Positions 1 through 11,678 of a DNA stretch of 37,454 nucleotides are shown here, piece by piece. The notes under the pieces were generated by a model. That model was not told the DNA's origin. It did no database searches and saw nothing but the letters and a program-made list of their open reading frames with translations. The DNA is from Methylocucumis oryzae. Its GTDB lineage: Bacteria; Pseudomonadota; Gammaproteobacteria; Methylococcales; Methylomonadaceae. Location of the stretch: contig NZ_LAJX01000049.1 in NCBI RefSeq assembly GCF_000963695.1, positions 1 through 37,454 of the forward strand. Direction: 5' to 3'. A program made the translations under genes and the position numbers. Within the stretch, counting starts at the first letter, position 1, and each line of letters opens with the position of its first letter.

Positions 1-550
1 TATATTGTAAAGACAAACCTTGTTGATAGGTTGGCAATCTAGTTTTTTTTGCATACAAGAATGAAGCAAAACCAGTAATGATGTAGATTGGATAGCTTAA
101 ATAGAATTCGATGATATGGCTTGGAGTAAAGTCAGTATCACGAACAATAGTTTGATGCCAAGTACCATCTTGTTCAGTGAAATAGCTTGCACCGAAGTAG
201 ATAGCGATACCGTACATAACCAACCATGTCCAGTGTGTCATATGTCTTCTTAACTCTTCTCTTGGAGTAATTGACATTACTTTACGATCACGAGTTTTCC
301 AAATATAACCCCATAAGATACCAGCTGTAGTTACTTCCAATACGAATTCGATGTATAAGAAGTTCATCCAGTATGTTTCAAACTCTGGCGCGAAAGAATC
401 TAAGCCAGCTGACCAGCCGTAAACGCCTTCATACCAGCGTACCCAAGCGTAGAATACACAGTAAAGTGCAGCGCCTAGGAACATATTTTTCTTATTTAAT
501 AGCGGTGCTTCCGCAGCATCAGCTTTCACTGATTCAGTTGTAGCTGCCAT
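1..550 (-). CDS. pmoC: Particulate methane monooxygenase subunit C (partial, 3' end off window)
   Basis: Membrane subunit of the copper enzyme that oxidises methane to methanol in intracytoplasmic membranes. The frame from ATG at 550 stays open for 183 codons to the window edge; the family is about 260 residues, so roughly 75 C-terminal residues are missing. The product starts MAATTESVKADAAEAP. It carries the family pattern D-x3-H-x12-H: D128 and H132 in QDGTWH and H145 in TPSHIIEFY, the ligands of the CuC site by family knowledge. An AGGAGA ribosome site lies 5 bases before the ATG, and a promoter and a leader hairpin lie upstream. pmoA and pmoB are expected downstream, beyond base 1. AmoC is a relative, but the gammaproteobacterial gene context favours PmoC. 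Confidence 0.95.
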   Translation of the reverse strand, partial: MAATTESVKADAAEAPLLNKKNMFLGAALYCVFYAWVRWYEGVYGWSAGLDSFAPEFETYWMNFLYIEFVLEVTTAGILWGYIWKTRDRKVMSITPREELRRHMTHWTWLVMYGIAIYFGASYFTEQDGTWHQTIVRDTDFTPSHIIEFYLSYPIYIITGFASFLYAKKTRLPTYQQGLSLQY

Positions 551-574
551 TTCTATCTCCTAAAATTTATTAAC

Positions 575-590
575 CTTAGATTTCTCTAAG
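575..590 (-). promoter_or_regulatory. GNRA-type hairpin in the pmoC leader
   Basis: On the pmoC strand CTTAGA-GAAA-TCTAAG forms a perfect 6-bp stem with a GAAA tetraloop. It ends about 25 bases before the pmoC start codon, just upstream of the AGGAGA ribosome site. Such a hairpin could protect the mRNA or tune translation; no function is shown by the sequence. Confidence 0.5.
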
Positions 591-671
591 AAAAGATATA
601 TTAATTCCTTTATGCCGCATTCTTACCCGTTTAGGGCTAAGAAAGACACCAAGTCTATTTGGTGAGCCGAC

Positions 672-699
672 AGTCTACCAGTTCACACAGCCCTGTCAA
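672..699 (-). promoter_or_regulatory. Putative sigma70 promoter of pmoC
   Basis: On the minus strand a perfect -35 TTGACA (699-694) is followed after 16 bases by TAGACT (677-672), which matches the -10 consensus at 4 of 6 positions. It would give an untranslated leader of about 115 bases before pmoC. Sigma70-like promoters ahead of pmoC are known from studied methanotrophs; the assignment here is from pattern only. Confidence 0.6.
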
Positions 700-816
700 G
701 TCAAAAAAAATTTATACACAGCATTTGTTTTTTTTAGGCCAATCACTCACAATATCCAAATGTCGTTTTCCGCTCTAACTTTTTTGTTTCTCAATCACCT
801 GTTAACAACAACTAAA

Positions 817-1257
817 ATGAAAGACTTTTTTAAAAAACATCGAATACTCGCTATTTTGCTCGCATTGTCTGCATTGTTGCTTACACAATATAAAGCCGTC
901 ATGCCGTTTGTTTACTATGTCGTTTCCTCAGATTTATTTTTGGTTGATAGCAATGACAAAGCTAGTCAATTACCTATTTCTAATGACATGACTAACCTTG
1001 CATTTACTATTTGCAATGACAACATTCGAGCTAAAACCGGTAATAATCAAATTACTTTCCCCCAAAAACCAAGCAATTCCTGGAGCTTTGGTAACTACCA
1101 ATATTTAATTAGCTCTGAGTACACTATTACTGACCAGTCAACTAATCAACTCACTACCAAAAAATATACTTGCCGCATAACATACAAAAATGGAGATGAC
1201 TTAAGCGGAAGCAACAACCCTGACAACTGGTCATTAGATGGAATTGACGGCATATAA
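817..1257 (+). CDS. Hypothetical membrane-anchored or secreted protein
   Basis: Family not recognised. From ATG 817 the product is 146 residues and starts MKDFFKKHRILAILLALSALLL, a basic start followed by a hydrophobic stretch that looks like a signal anchor or signal peptide. The remaining ~110 residues are polar, rich in Asn, Thr and Ser, with two cysteines (in FTICNDN and KYTCRIT) that could form an exported disulfide. The frame also opens at ATG 760, but the extra 19 residues lack signal character and 817 gives a canonical signal start. No good ribosome site precedes either ATG. It sits alone between divergent pmoC and convergent glmS. Confidence 0.6.
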   Translation: MKDFFKKHRILAILLALSALLLTQYKAVMPFVYYVVSSDLFLVDSNDKASQLPISNDMTNLAFTICNDNIRAKTGNNQITFPQKPSNSWSFGNYQYLISSEYTITDQSTNQLTTKKYTCRITYKNGDDLSGSNNPDNWSLDGIDGI

Positions 1258-1266
1258 CTAAAAATA

Positions 1267-1309
1267 CTCGTTATCATTTCATTACGAGCAGGATGTAGCA
1301 GCATCCTGC
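1267..1309. terminator. Hairpins between the small membrane protein gene and glmS
   Basis: A perfect 8-bp stem, GCAGGATG (1288-1295) with CATCCTGC (1302-1309), has a 6-base loop. A second, weaker pair is CTCGT (1267-1271) with ACGAG (1284-1288). The site lies between two convergent genes, where a bidirectional terminator is expected. There is no strong T-run on either side, so the call rests on position and stem. Confidence 0.45.
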
Positions 1310-1330
1310 ATTGAATCAAATCTTTTACTT

Positions 1331-3161
1331 CTATTCTACAGTCACTGATTTAGCTAAAATTTCTAGGCTGATCAACATCAGTACCCTTTAAGACTGCCAC
1401 ATAGTATGCTAGGAGCTGTAAAGGTACGGCATAAATAATCGCAGACACCTCATCTTCAACGCTAGGAACCTTAATTATCTTTAGATTAACATCATCATTT
1501 GGCACTAACTGCTCATCCATAAATACGATTAACTGACCACCTCTAGCACTTACCTCTTGTATATTCGATTTCAGTTTCTCCAATAAGCTGTTGTTAGGCG
1601 CAACGGTTACTACAGGCATATCACTATCCACTAATGCCAAAGGCCCATGTTTCAACTCACCTGCTGGATAGGCTTCTGCATGAATGTAAGATATTTCTTT
1701 TAATTTTAATGCACCCTCCATTGCAATAGGATAATGCGCTCCCCGCCCAAGAAATAATGCATGATGTTTTTCGGAAAATTGCTCTGCCATTATTTTAATT
1801 TCCCCATCCAATGCTAAGACATTTCTCACCATGGCAGGCAAATTAGCTAACTCACTAGATAACTTTGCTTCTAAATTTTTAGGCAGCTTAAATCTTCGCC
1901 CAATAACAATCACTAGCAACAAAAGCACTGTTAACTGAGTTACAAAAGCTTTTGTTGACGCAACTCCAATTTCTGGCCCCGCATTAGTTTGAATTACTAA
2001 ATCAGACGCTCGTCCCAAAGAACTTTCTAATACATTACAGATAGTTATGGCGTACTTAGCGCCTAAACGCCTTGCTTCACCTAATGCAGCGATTGTGTCA
2101 GCCGTTTCTCCCGACTGCGATATTGTAATAATTAACGTATCTTTGCTTAGCACAGGACTACGGTATCGATATTCACTAGCAATTTCAACATTACACGGAA
2201 CACCTGCAAATCCTTCAAACCAATACCTGGCGACTAACCCAGCATGAAAGCTTGTGCCACAAGCTATAATTTGTATAGATTTAATATAGTCAAATATTTC
2301 AGATGCACTATGGCCTAAAGCCTGCTCACTAACTCGCCCATTTATAATTTTTCCTTCTATAGTTCTAGCAATCGCATCAGGCTGCTCGTGGATTTCTTTC
2401 AACATATAATGTCGATAATTTCCTTTATCTACCGCATCTAAGCTCAAGCTAGTTTGCTTAATCTCGCGTGTAACACAATTTCCTTTAGCATCAATAATTT
2501 TGACAGCATCTAGTTTAATTTCCGCAATATCACCATCCTCTAAAAATATAAAACGTTGCGTCACCGGTAGTATTGCAGCAACATCAGAGGCAACAAAGTA
2601 TTCACCTATACCTACACCAATAACCAACGGACTACCTTTTCTACATACCACTAACGTATCACAATGCTGTTGGCAGATTATAGCAAGCGCATAAGCACCT
2701 TCTAGCTTATTCGTGGCTTTTAATACAGCGCTTATGAAAGAATTTTCGGTTTTTAACTCTTCATAAATTCCATGTACAATCACTTCTGTATCCGTCTGCG
2801 ACGTAAACTCATAGCCTCTTTCTAACTGCAACTCCTTTAATTGTGCGTAATTTTCTATAATTCCATTATGCACAACAGCAACTTTTAAGCCGCTCATGTG
2901 CGGATGGGCGTTAGCTGTGCTCGGCTTACCATGCGTCGCCCATCGGGTATGGGCAATGCCAATATTTCCGCTTATAGGCTCTTCTTTTATCAATGCCTCT
3001 AAACTACTCACTTTACCAACTTCTCTCTTTCGCTTTATAACACTGCTTTCAATTACAGCCAATCCTGCGGAATCGTATCCACGATATTCAAGCCTTCTTA
3101 ATCCCTCAAGTAAAATGGGAACTACATTTCTTTGTGCAATTCCAGCAACAATGCCACACAT
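1331..3161 (-). CDS. glmS: Glutamine-fructose-6-phosphate aminotransferase (isomerizing); 3' end frameshifted
   Basis: Makes glucosamine-6-phosphate from fructose-6-phosphate and glutamine, the first step to UDP-GlcNAc. The N-terminal glutaminase domain begins MCGIVAG, with Cys2 as the nucleophile after Met removal. Two SIS sugar-isomerase domains follow, with ACGTSFHAG, SQSGETADT and a GPEIGVASTKAF segment. The open frame stops at 1350 with PRNFS after 603 residues. Dropping one base from the A-run at 1356-1359 restores the family C-terminus PRNLAKSVTVE and a stop at 1331, giving 609 residues as in E. coli. That tail carries a lysine known to be catalytic (K603 in E. coli), so the frame as written would be inactive. 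The start lies 1 base after the glmU stop, so the two are cotranscribed. Confidence 0.95.
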
Positions 3162-3162
3162 G

Positions 3163-4531
3163 CTATTTTTCCTTTTTCGGTCTTTGCCAATTTGATATAG
3201 AAACTTGCTTGGCTCTGCTTAAGGTTAATTGATTTTCGGGGCTATTTTTAGTGATTGTTGACCCCGCGCCAATCGTTGCGTTACTACCAACCACAACCGG
3301 CGCAACTAATTGCGTATCTGAGCCAATAAATGCACCATCGCCTATAATAGTGTGATGTTTATTAACACCGTCATAATTACAGGTAATCGTTCCCGCACCA
3401 ATATTGACTTGGCACCCAACAGTGGCATCTCCCACGTAACTTAAATGATTTATTTTAGACTCATTTGCAACAGATGCTTTTTTAAGTTCAACAAAATTTC
3501 CAATATGCACATTGCTACCTAGAATCGTATCTGGCCTTAACCTTGCGTAAGGACCAATACGACAACCATCCCCTACTACTGCATTTTCAACTACGCAATT
3601 AGCTTGAATTTGGACATTATTATGAATAATAGAATTTTTTATAACTGTATTTGGGCCAATATAAACATTGTCTCCAATTGAAGCACTACCTTTCAATGAT
3701 TACATTTACATCTATTTCGACATCTTGCCCGATATGCGTTAACTCCCCTCTTAAATCAAATCTCGTCGCATCTCTAATTGTAACACCTTGACTCATCAAG
3801 GTTTCTGCTTGTTTATTTTGATAAATCCGCTCAAGCTGATGTAACTGAACTTTTGTATTAACCCCTAATACTTCATAATCAAACTCGGGCTGAACCGATG
3901 CCACATCAACCCCATCAGTAACCGCTAATTGAATAATGTCAGTTAAATAATATTCCCCTTGTGCATTGAGATTATTGAGGCAAGCTAGCCAAGACTTAAG
4001 CTTATTACCAGGAACCGCCATAATCCCTGTGTTAACCTCCTTAATTGACCTCTCTTCTGAAGTTGCATCTTTTTCTTCAATAATTTTAATTATCTGATTA
4101 TTAGTATTTCTAACAATGCGGCCGTACCCATAAGGATTTTCGACATTCATAGTGATTAATGCGATTGACTGAACAGAAACTTTAGCAATCAATTTCTCTA
4201 ATGTCGCCTTAGCAATTAACGGCACATCACCAAATAAAACCAATACAATTGAATCATCTTCTAACACATCTTGAGCCTGCATAACTGCATGTCCCGTTCC
4301 AAGCTGCTCGACCTGTAAAATCCATTTAGCAGCAATTTCTGAGTGTGCATTTATTATTTGCTCTCCACCAAAGCCATAAATTATATAAATATCATTTCCC
4401 TGAAGCGCTGTTGCCGTACTCCATACATGCATAAGCATTGACTTTCCTGCAATCGAATGCATAACCTTTGGCAACTTAGAATACATTCGCGTTCCTTTTC
4501 CAGCAGCTAATATTAATGTTTGCAATTTCAT
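3163..4531 (-). CDS. glmU: Bifunctional UDP-GlcNAc pyrophosphorylase / GlcN-1-P acetyltransferase, internal frameshift
   Basis: Catalyses the last two steps to UDP-GlcNAc: acetylation of glucosamine-1-phosphate and uridylyl transfer. The N-terminal uridylyltransferase domain shows [18 protein letters not shown]. The C-terminal half is a left-handed beta-helix of hexapeptide repeats with the acetyltransferase signature [13 protein letters not shown]. The frame is broken after [11 protein letters not shown]. Removing one base from the T-run at 3691-3693 joins it to [12 protein letters not shown] and gives one protein of 455 residues (E. coli 456). Start ATG 4531 is preceded by a GGGGA-type ribosome site directly against the T-tract of the atp terminator, so expression may rely partly on readthrough from the atp operon. 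Confidence 0.93.
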
Positions 4532-4543
4532 TATTTTTTCCCC

Positions 4544-4575
4544 AAAAAAAACCCGATAGCGAAAACGTTATCGGG
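4544..4575 (-). terminator. Intrinsic terminator of the atp operon
   Basis: On the minus strand CCCGATAACG (4575-4566), a TTTT loop and CGCTATCGGG form a 10-bp stem with one G-T pair, followed directly by eight Ts (4551-4544). It sits between atpC and glmU and is the best intrinsic terminator in the window. Confidence 0.9.
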
Positions 4576-4606
4576 CTTTAACTATAATCAAAAAAATCAA
4601 AACTAA

Positions 4607-5029
4607 TTAATCACCGCGTTTACGCAACCTCTCAAGCGTTCTTAATTGCATCACGGCCTGAATTAACTGAGCATGAGCAGCCTCATAATCAATTGCACCT
4701 GATTTATCCGCCAAAGACTCTTCAGCCCTAGCTTTAGCCTCAAGAGCCGCCGCTTCATCAATATCTTTAGCTCTTATTGCGGTATCCGCAAGAATTGTTA
4801 CTAAATGAGGCTGTACTTCAAGAATCCCACCAGAGATAAAAAAAGGAAAACTTTCTTTATCACTGACTTTAACGCGCACTTCGCCTGGCTTTAATTTAGA
4901 TAAAAAAGGCGCATGTCTAGGCGCTATACCAACTTCACCAAGCTCAGCAGGAGCGAAGACCATCTCCGCTAAACCAGAAAAAACTTCTTGCTCAGCGCTT
5001 ACGATGTCCACATGTACTGTCATTGTCAT
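4607..5029 (-). CDS. atpC: ATP synthase F1 epsilon subunit
   Basis: Epsilon subunit of the F1 central stalk; it couples rotation and inhibits ATP hydrolysis. The product has 140 residues: an N-terminal beta-sandwich domain with the family segment FAPAELGEVGIAPRHAPFLS near residues 26-45, then a C-terminal helical hairpin rich in Ala, Glu and Arg. It is the last gene of the atp operon, 26 bases after atpD and just before the intrinsic terminator. Length and order match E. coli. Confidence 0.96.
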   Translation of the reverse strand: MTMTVHVDIVSAEQEVFSGLAEMVFAPAELGEVGIAPRHAPFLSKLKPGEVRVKVSDKESFPFFISGGILEVQPHLVTILADTAIRAKDIDEAAALEAKARAEESLADKSGAIDYEAAHAQLIQAVMQLRTLERLRKRGD

Positions 5030-5055
5030 AAGAATTACCCGGCCTTGTATTATGA

Positions 5056-6453
<1,398 letters not shown>

Positions 6454-6480
6454 TTATTAACATATCTATATGCCTAGAGC

Positions 6481-7350
6481 TTAAACGGCAGCAGCACCGG
6501 CAACAATTTCTGAAATTTCCTGCGTGATAGCCGCTTGCCTAGCCTTGTTATAGACTAACTGCAATTCTTTAATCAATTTTCCAGCATTATCGGATGCGCT
6601 TTTCATTGCAACCATTCTTGCCGCTTGTTCACAAGCATTGTTTTCCACTAAACCCTGATAAACAATAGACTCAACATAACGTAACAACAAATGCTCTAAC
6701 ATTTCTTTCGCATCAGGCTCGTATATATAGTCCCAATGCCCACCACTTAAACCGTTTTCTATTTCACTAGCAACAACCGGCAACAATTTATCAACAACAG
6801 GCCTTTGAGTCATCGTATTAACAAACTCATTACTAACAACATAAAGTTCGTCAATCTTCCCTTGTCGATAAGCATCTAGCATGATATTGATAACCCCAAC
6901 GACATCGCTCAAATGAGGTGTGTCACCAATTTTGCTAACATGACCTACAACTTTAAGACTCTTGATATTGCCAAAAAACGCAAATGCCTTCGCTCCTACC
7001 GTACAAATATCAACCTCGACAGATTGAGACTCCCACTGTATGAGTTGAGATAAAGTCTTCCTGAATAGATTTGCGTTTAAACCGCCGCATAAGCCACGAT
7101 CCGAACTAATAATAATTAAGCCTACCCGCTTGACTTCTCTCTGTTGCAAAAAAGAATGCTTATATTCAGGATTAGCATGGGCCAAATGCTTGATAATCTG
7201 CCCAATTCTTTTCGCATAAGGCCTGCTGGCCTGCATCTTATCTTTAGTTTTTCTCATCTTACTCGCAGCAACCATCTCCATTGCGCGAGTAATTTTCTGG
7301 GTGTTTTTAATGCTGACTATTTTCGTGCGTATCTCTTTACCAACAGCCAT
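6481..7350 (-). CDS. atpG: ATP synthase F1 gamma subunit
   Basis: Rotor shaft inside the alpha3beta3 head. The product has 289 residues. The N-terminal helix shows [29 protein letters not shown] and the central strand shows [14 protein letters not shown], both family hallmarks. The C-terminal helix ends [22 protein letters not shown], the conserved coiled-coil partner. The frame is intact and it follows atpA by 13 bases. Confidence 0.97.
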   Translation of the reverse strand: MAVGKEIRTKIVSIKNTQKITRAMEMVAASKMRKTKDKMQASRPYAKRIGQIIKHLAHANPEYKHSFLQQREVKRVGLIIISSDRGLCGGLNANLFRKTLSQLIQWESQSVEVDICTVGAKAFAFFGNIKSLKVVGHVSKIGDTPHLSDVVGVINIMLDAYRQGKIDELYVVSNEFVNTMTQRPVVDKLLPVVASEIENGLSGGHWDYIYEPDAKEMLEHLLLRYVESIVYQGLVENNACEQAARMVAMKSASDNAGKLIKELQLVYNKARQAAITQEISEIVAGAAAV

Positions 7351-7363
7351 CGCCTAACCCTTC

Positions 7364-8906
7364 TTACCAACTATGAGTATTCACGAAAGTCGTGATAGCT
7401 GTTTGCAAGCCATTTTTGATTTCGTCGTTATAATCACCTGTCGCATTAATCTTATCCATTAGCTCAGACTGCTCAGTCTTCATGTATAAATGTAATGCTG
7501 ATTCAAATGCTAAAACCTTGCTTACTTCTATGGAATCTAAGAAGCCTTCGTTTGCTGCGAATAATGAAACAGCCATTTGCGCAACTGACATTGGCGAATA
7601 TTGTGTTTGCTTCATTAATTCAGTAACTCGGCGTCCACGCTCGATTTGTTTACGTGTACTTTCATCTAAGTCCGAAGCAAAACTGAGCAAACGCTGCTAA
7701 TTCACGATATTGAGCTAAGTCTAAACGGATACCGCCGCCTAATTTCTTAATAATCTTAGTTTGAGCAGCACCGCCAACCCGTGAAACAGATAAGCCAGCA
7801 TTAACCGCAGGACGAATGCCTGAGTTGAATAAACCCGTTTCTAAAAATATTTGACCATCGGTAATTGAGATAACGTTGGTTGGAACGAATGCAGACACGT
7901 CCCCACCTTGAGTCTCAATAATAGGTAATGCCGTTAAAGACCCTGTTTTACCTTTGACTTTACCACCTGTTAGCTTCTCTACTTCGTCAGCATTAATTCT
8001 TGCAGCCCGCTCTAGCAATCTTGAGTGCAAATAGAAAACATCCCCTGGATATGCTTCACGCCCTGGTGGTCTTCTTAATAATAATGAGACCTGACGGTAA
8101 GCCCAGGCTTGCTTAGTTAAATCATCATAAATGATTAACGCATCTTCACCTATATCCCTAAAATACTCACCCATTGCACAGCCTGTATACGGTGCAATAA
8201 ATTGCATAGCCGCAGACTCAGAGGCCGATGCCGCTACAACGATGGTATGTTCCATAGCACCGTGCTCTTCTAATTTCCTCACCACGTTTGCAATAGACGA
8301 ACGTTTTTGGCCAATCGCAACATAGATACACTTAATCCCTGTACCTTTTTGGTTGATAATCGCATCAACTGCAATCGCTGTTTTACCAGTTTGTCTGTCG
8401 CCAATAATCAATTCGCGCTGACCACGCCCAATCGGAATCATAGAATCTATTGACTTTAAGCCAATTTGCACTGGCTGATCAACTGATTGTCTTGCAATTA
8501 CCCCTGGAGCAATTTTCTCAATGGGCGAGGATTCTGTTGCATCTAACGAGCCTTTTCCATCGATTGGATTACCTAAGGCGTCAACCACTCGACCCAACAA
8601 GGACTCGCCAACAGGTACTTCTAAAATCCGTCCAGTACATTTGACAGTATCGCCTTCTGAGATATGTTGGTAAGCACCAAGCACAACAACACCGACAGAA
8701 TCTCTTTCTAAGTTTAGCGCCATACCGAAGGTATTATCAGAAAATTCAAGCATCTCACCTTGCATTGCTGCAGACAGACCATGAACTCTTACAATGCCAT
8801 CGGACACGCTGACTACAGTGCCTTCAGAATGAGCCTCAGAACTCAGATCGAAGTTTTCGATCTTCTTTTTAATCAGATCACTTATTTCAGATGGGTTTAA
8901 TTGCAT
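7364..8906 (-). CDS. atpA: ATP synthase F1 alpha subunit, one frameshift
   Basis: Non-catalytic nucleotide-binding alpha subunit of F1. It starts [19 protein letters not shown] and carries Walker A GDRQTGKT. The frame breaks after [11 protein letters not shown]. Removing one base from the A-run at 7679-7682 joins it to [15 protein letters not shown] and gives 513 residues, the same as E. coli. As written the main frame ends at 414 residues (stop at 7662) and the last ~100 residues lie in another frame. The C-terminus [23 protein letters not shown] matches the family, so no lasting decay is visible. This subunit is essential to F1, which makes a sequence error more likely than a real mutation. 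Confidence 0.96.
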
Positions 8907-8921
8907 GTTAATTTCTCACTC

Positions 8922-9455
8922 TCACTGAAGAGTTTTTTGCATGTGTTGAAGCCGACCTTTAATTGAACCGTCAATTACTTTATCGCCCGCTCTTACTAAA
9001 ATTCCGCCAATTAACGAATGATCGATGCGAACATTCATATTAATCGCTTTGCCAAATGCTTTTTCCAAGGTTATTTTTAAGTTTGCTCTAACATCATCTG
9101 AAAACTCAAAAGCTGTTGCAACATCCACATCAACATAGCCTTGTGCATTAGCTTTATAATCTTCAAATAATTCGACAATTTTCGGCATTAATAACAACCG
9201 TCCATTTTGAACTAAGAGACTTAAAAAATTAATCGTTTCAATACTCACCCGGCCTTCGCAACATTCACGTAACGCTACTATTAATTCCGGCTTACCAACT
9301 TTAGGATTATCCAGAAATAACTTAAGGTCTTTATCAGACAATACAGCTAACAACCCGTTAAGATCATTAGACCATTGTTCGATTTGCTGAGTCTCAACAG
9401 CTCTTTTGAACGCTGCCAATGCATACGGTCTTGCTAATGTGGCTAACTCGCTCAT
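8922..9455 (-). CDS. atpH: ATP synthase delta subunit (OSCP-like)
   Basis: Peripheral-stalk subunit that ties subunit b to the top of F1. The product has 177 residues, equal to E. coli. It begins MSELATLARPYALAAFKRA, the family N-terminal helix, and ends DHSLIGGILVRAGDKVIDGSIKGRLQ, the conserved C-terminal signature. It lies between atpF and atpA with short gaps and is intact. Confidence 0.97.
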   Translation of the reverse strand: MSELATLARPYALAAFKRAVETQQIEQWSNDLNGLLAVLSDKDLKLFLDNPKVGKPELIVALRECCEGRVSIETINFLSLLVQNGRLLLMPKIVELFEDYKANAQGYVDVDVATAFEFSDDVRANLKITLEKAFGKAINMNVRIDHSLIGGILVRAGDKVIDGSIKGRLQHMQKTLQ

Positions 9456-9460
9456 TACGC

Positions 9461-9935
9461 TTAACCTAATTGACTAGAAACTTTATTGATAATGTCTTGA
9501 TGCTTGGTTTGATCAATTTCAGCACCTAGAATTTGTTCTGCAGCACTTAACGCTAAAACAGCGACTTCACTTCGCAAAGCTTCTTTAGTTTGTTGCAATT
9601 CTTGCTCAATCTGCGCTTTTGCCGCATGAATCAATCGCTCGCTTTCTTTTTTAGCGGTTTCTTTTGATTCTTCAACGATTTCATTTGCCCGTTTTTGCGC
9701 GAGATTAATGATTTCAGATGACTGCTCTTTCGCTTCTTTTATTACAGATTTCGCTTTTTTTTTCGGCCAGATGCATAGCTTCTTGGCCTTTCTCAGCGGC
9801 AGCTAGCCCTTCCGCAATTTTCTTTCTGCGCTCTTCTAGCGAAGCAAATAATGGCGGCCAGATGAACTTCATGGTAAACCACACCAGAAGCGCAAATGTA
9901 ATCATTTGCCCAATCAGAGTTGCATTGATACTCAC
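9461..9935 (-). CDS. atpF: ATP synthase Fo subunit b, frameshifted at an A9 run
   Basis: Membrane-anchored peripheral stalk subunit b. It starts [20 protein letters not shown], one membrane helix, and continues [23 protein letters not shown] as in the family. The frame breaks in a run of nine T (plus strand, 9755-9763) and stops after 73 residues. Removing one base restores [16 protein letters not shown] and a long charged helix ending [10 protein letters not shown] at the stop 9461-9463, giving 157 residues (E. coli 156). A run of nine is long enough for polymerase slippage to be possible, but a miscalled run is the simpler reading. Confidence 0.94.
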
Positions 9936-9976
9936 GATGCCATCCTCTTGTTGCTGTTAATTAAAATCAATCGGAA

Positions 9977-11089
<1,113 letters not shown>

Positions 11090-11102
11090 CTAGTTCAATA
11101 AA

Positions 11103-11450
11103 TTAACGCTGCAATAACGCAAACCAAAATACAGATAACACTGTCACATAACTTATGAACAGTGGCATAAATTCTAAATTAGACATTTGGAAGATAACAA
11201 CAAACATCCCTGCTGTTATAAGTAATTTGCCAAATTCAGCCAGATAAAATGTGTTTAATATTTTCCTCGGCTCGCATGTATTAGATTTGCTAATACGAAA
11301 GGCAAAATATAAATTGGGTACAAAAGCAGATAAACCACCTAATATCGAGGAAACTGCCTTAGATTGACTCCCTGCAACGGCAAATCCTAGCGTCATAACC
11401 AATGTTATCAGTAATTGATAGACTAAAACCTTCCCCACTACAGAAGACAT
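11103..11450 (-). CDS. atpI: ATP synthase protein I (AtpI)
   Basis: Small membrane protein at the head of atp operons, thought to help assemble the c-ring or to handle Mg2+. Four hydrophobic stretches are visible: VYQLLITLVMTLGFAVAG, SILGGLSAFVPNLYFAF, LLITAGMFVVIF and LFISYVTVLSVFWFALL. I place the start at ATG 11450 (MSSVVGKVLV, 115 residues). An in-frame TTG at 11468 would add six residues, and neither start has a clear ribosome site. Position and topology support the call; sequence conservation of this family is low. Confidence 0.85.
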   Translation of the reverse strand: MSSVVGKVLVYQLLITLVMTLGFAVAGSQSKAVSSILGGLSAFVPNLYFAFRISKSNTCEPRKILNTFYLAEFGKLLITAGMFVVIFQMSNLEFMPLFISYVTVLSVFWFALLQR

Positions 11451-11491
11451 CCTATTGTCCCGCTCCAATTTCCAAACACAACATCTTGTTG

Positions 11492-11520
11492 ATTATAGCC
11501 AGCTAGCTTAATTAAAGCAA
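11492..11520 (-). promoter_or_regulatory. Putative downstream promoter of the atp operon (P2)
   Basis: A second perfect TATAAT (11497-11492) lies 17 bases after TTGCTT (11520-11515), a weaker -35. With P1 it suggests tandem transcription starts for the atp genes. Confidence 0.45.
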
Positions 11521-11550
11521 GCACAAATAACCTTATGGGTCAAAGGGTTT

Positions 11551-11579
11551 ATTATATCGAATTATCGCATTGACTTCAA
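11551..11579 (-). promoter_or_regulatory. Putative upstream promoter of the atp operon (P1)
   Basis: On the minus strand TTGAAG (11579-11574) and a perfect TATAAT (11556-11551) are separated by 17 bases. It lies about 100 bases upstream of atpI and matches the sigma70 form well. Confidence 0.6.
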
Positions 11580-11678
11580 TTCCTAGTATGACTGTAGGAT
11601 TTTTATATCAAGCGTTAACATTATCACTCGCTTTATGCCATGATAAAGTCACTTTAAATTTTTAAATAGACAATCATC

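Noticed and set aside
7364-7690. Separate gene for the C-terminal part of AtpA
   Set aside because: It is the C-terminal ~100 residues of the alpha subunit in another frame, continuous after removing one base.
9755-9763. Programmed slippage at the nine-base run in atpF
   Set aside because: Possible in principle, but the window has sixteen similar breaks, many in runs of only 2-4 bases, so sequence error is simpler.
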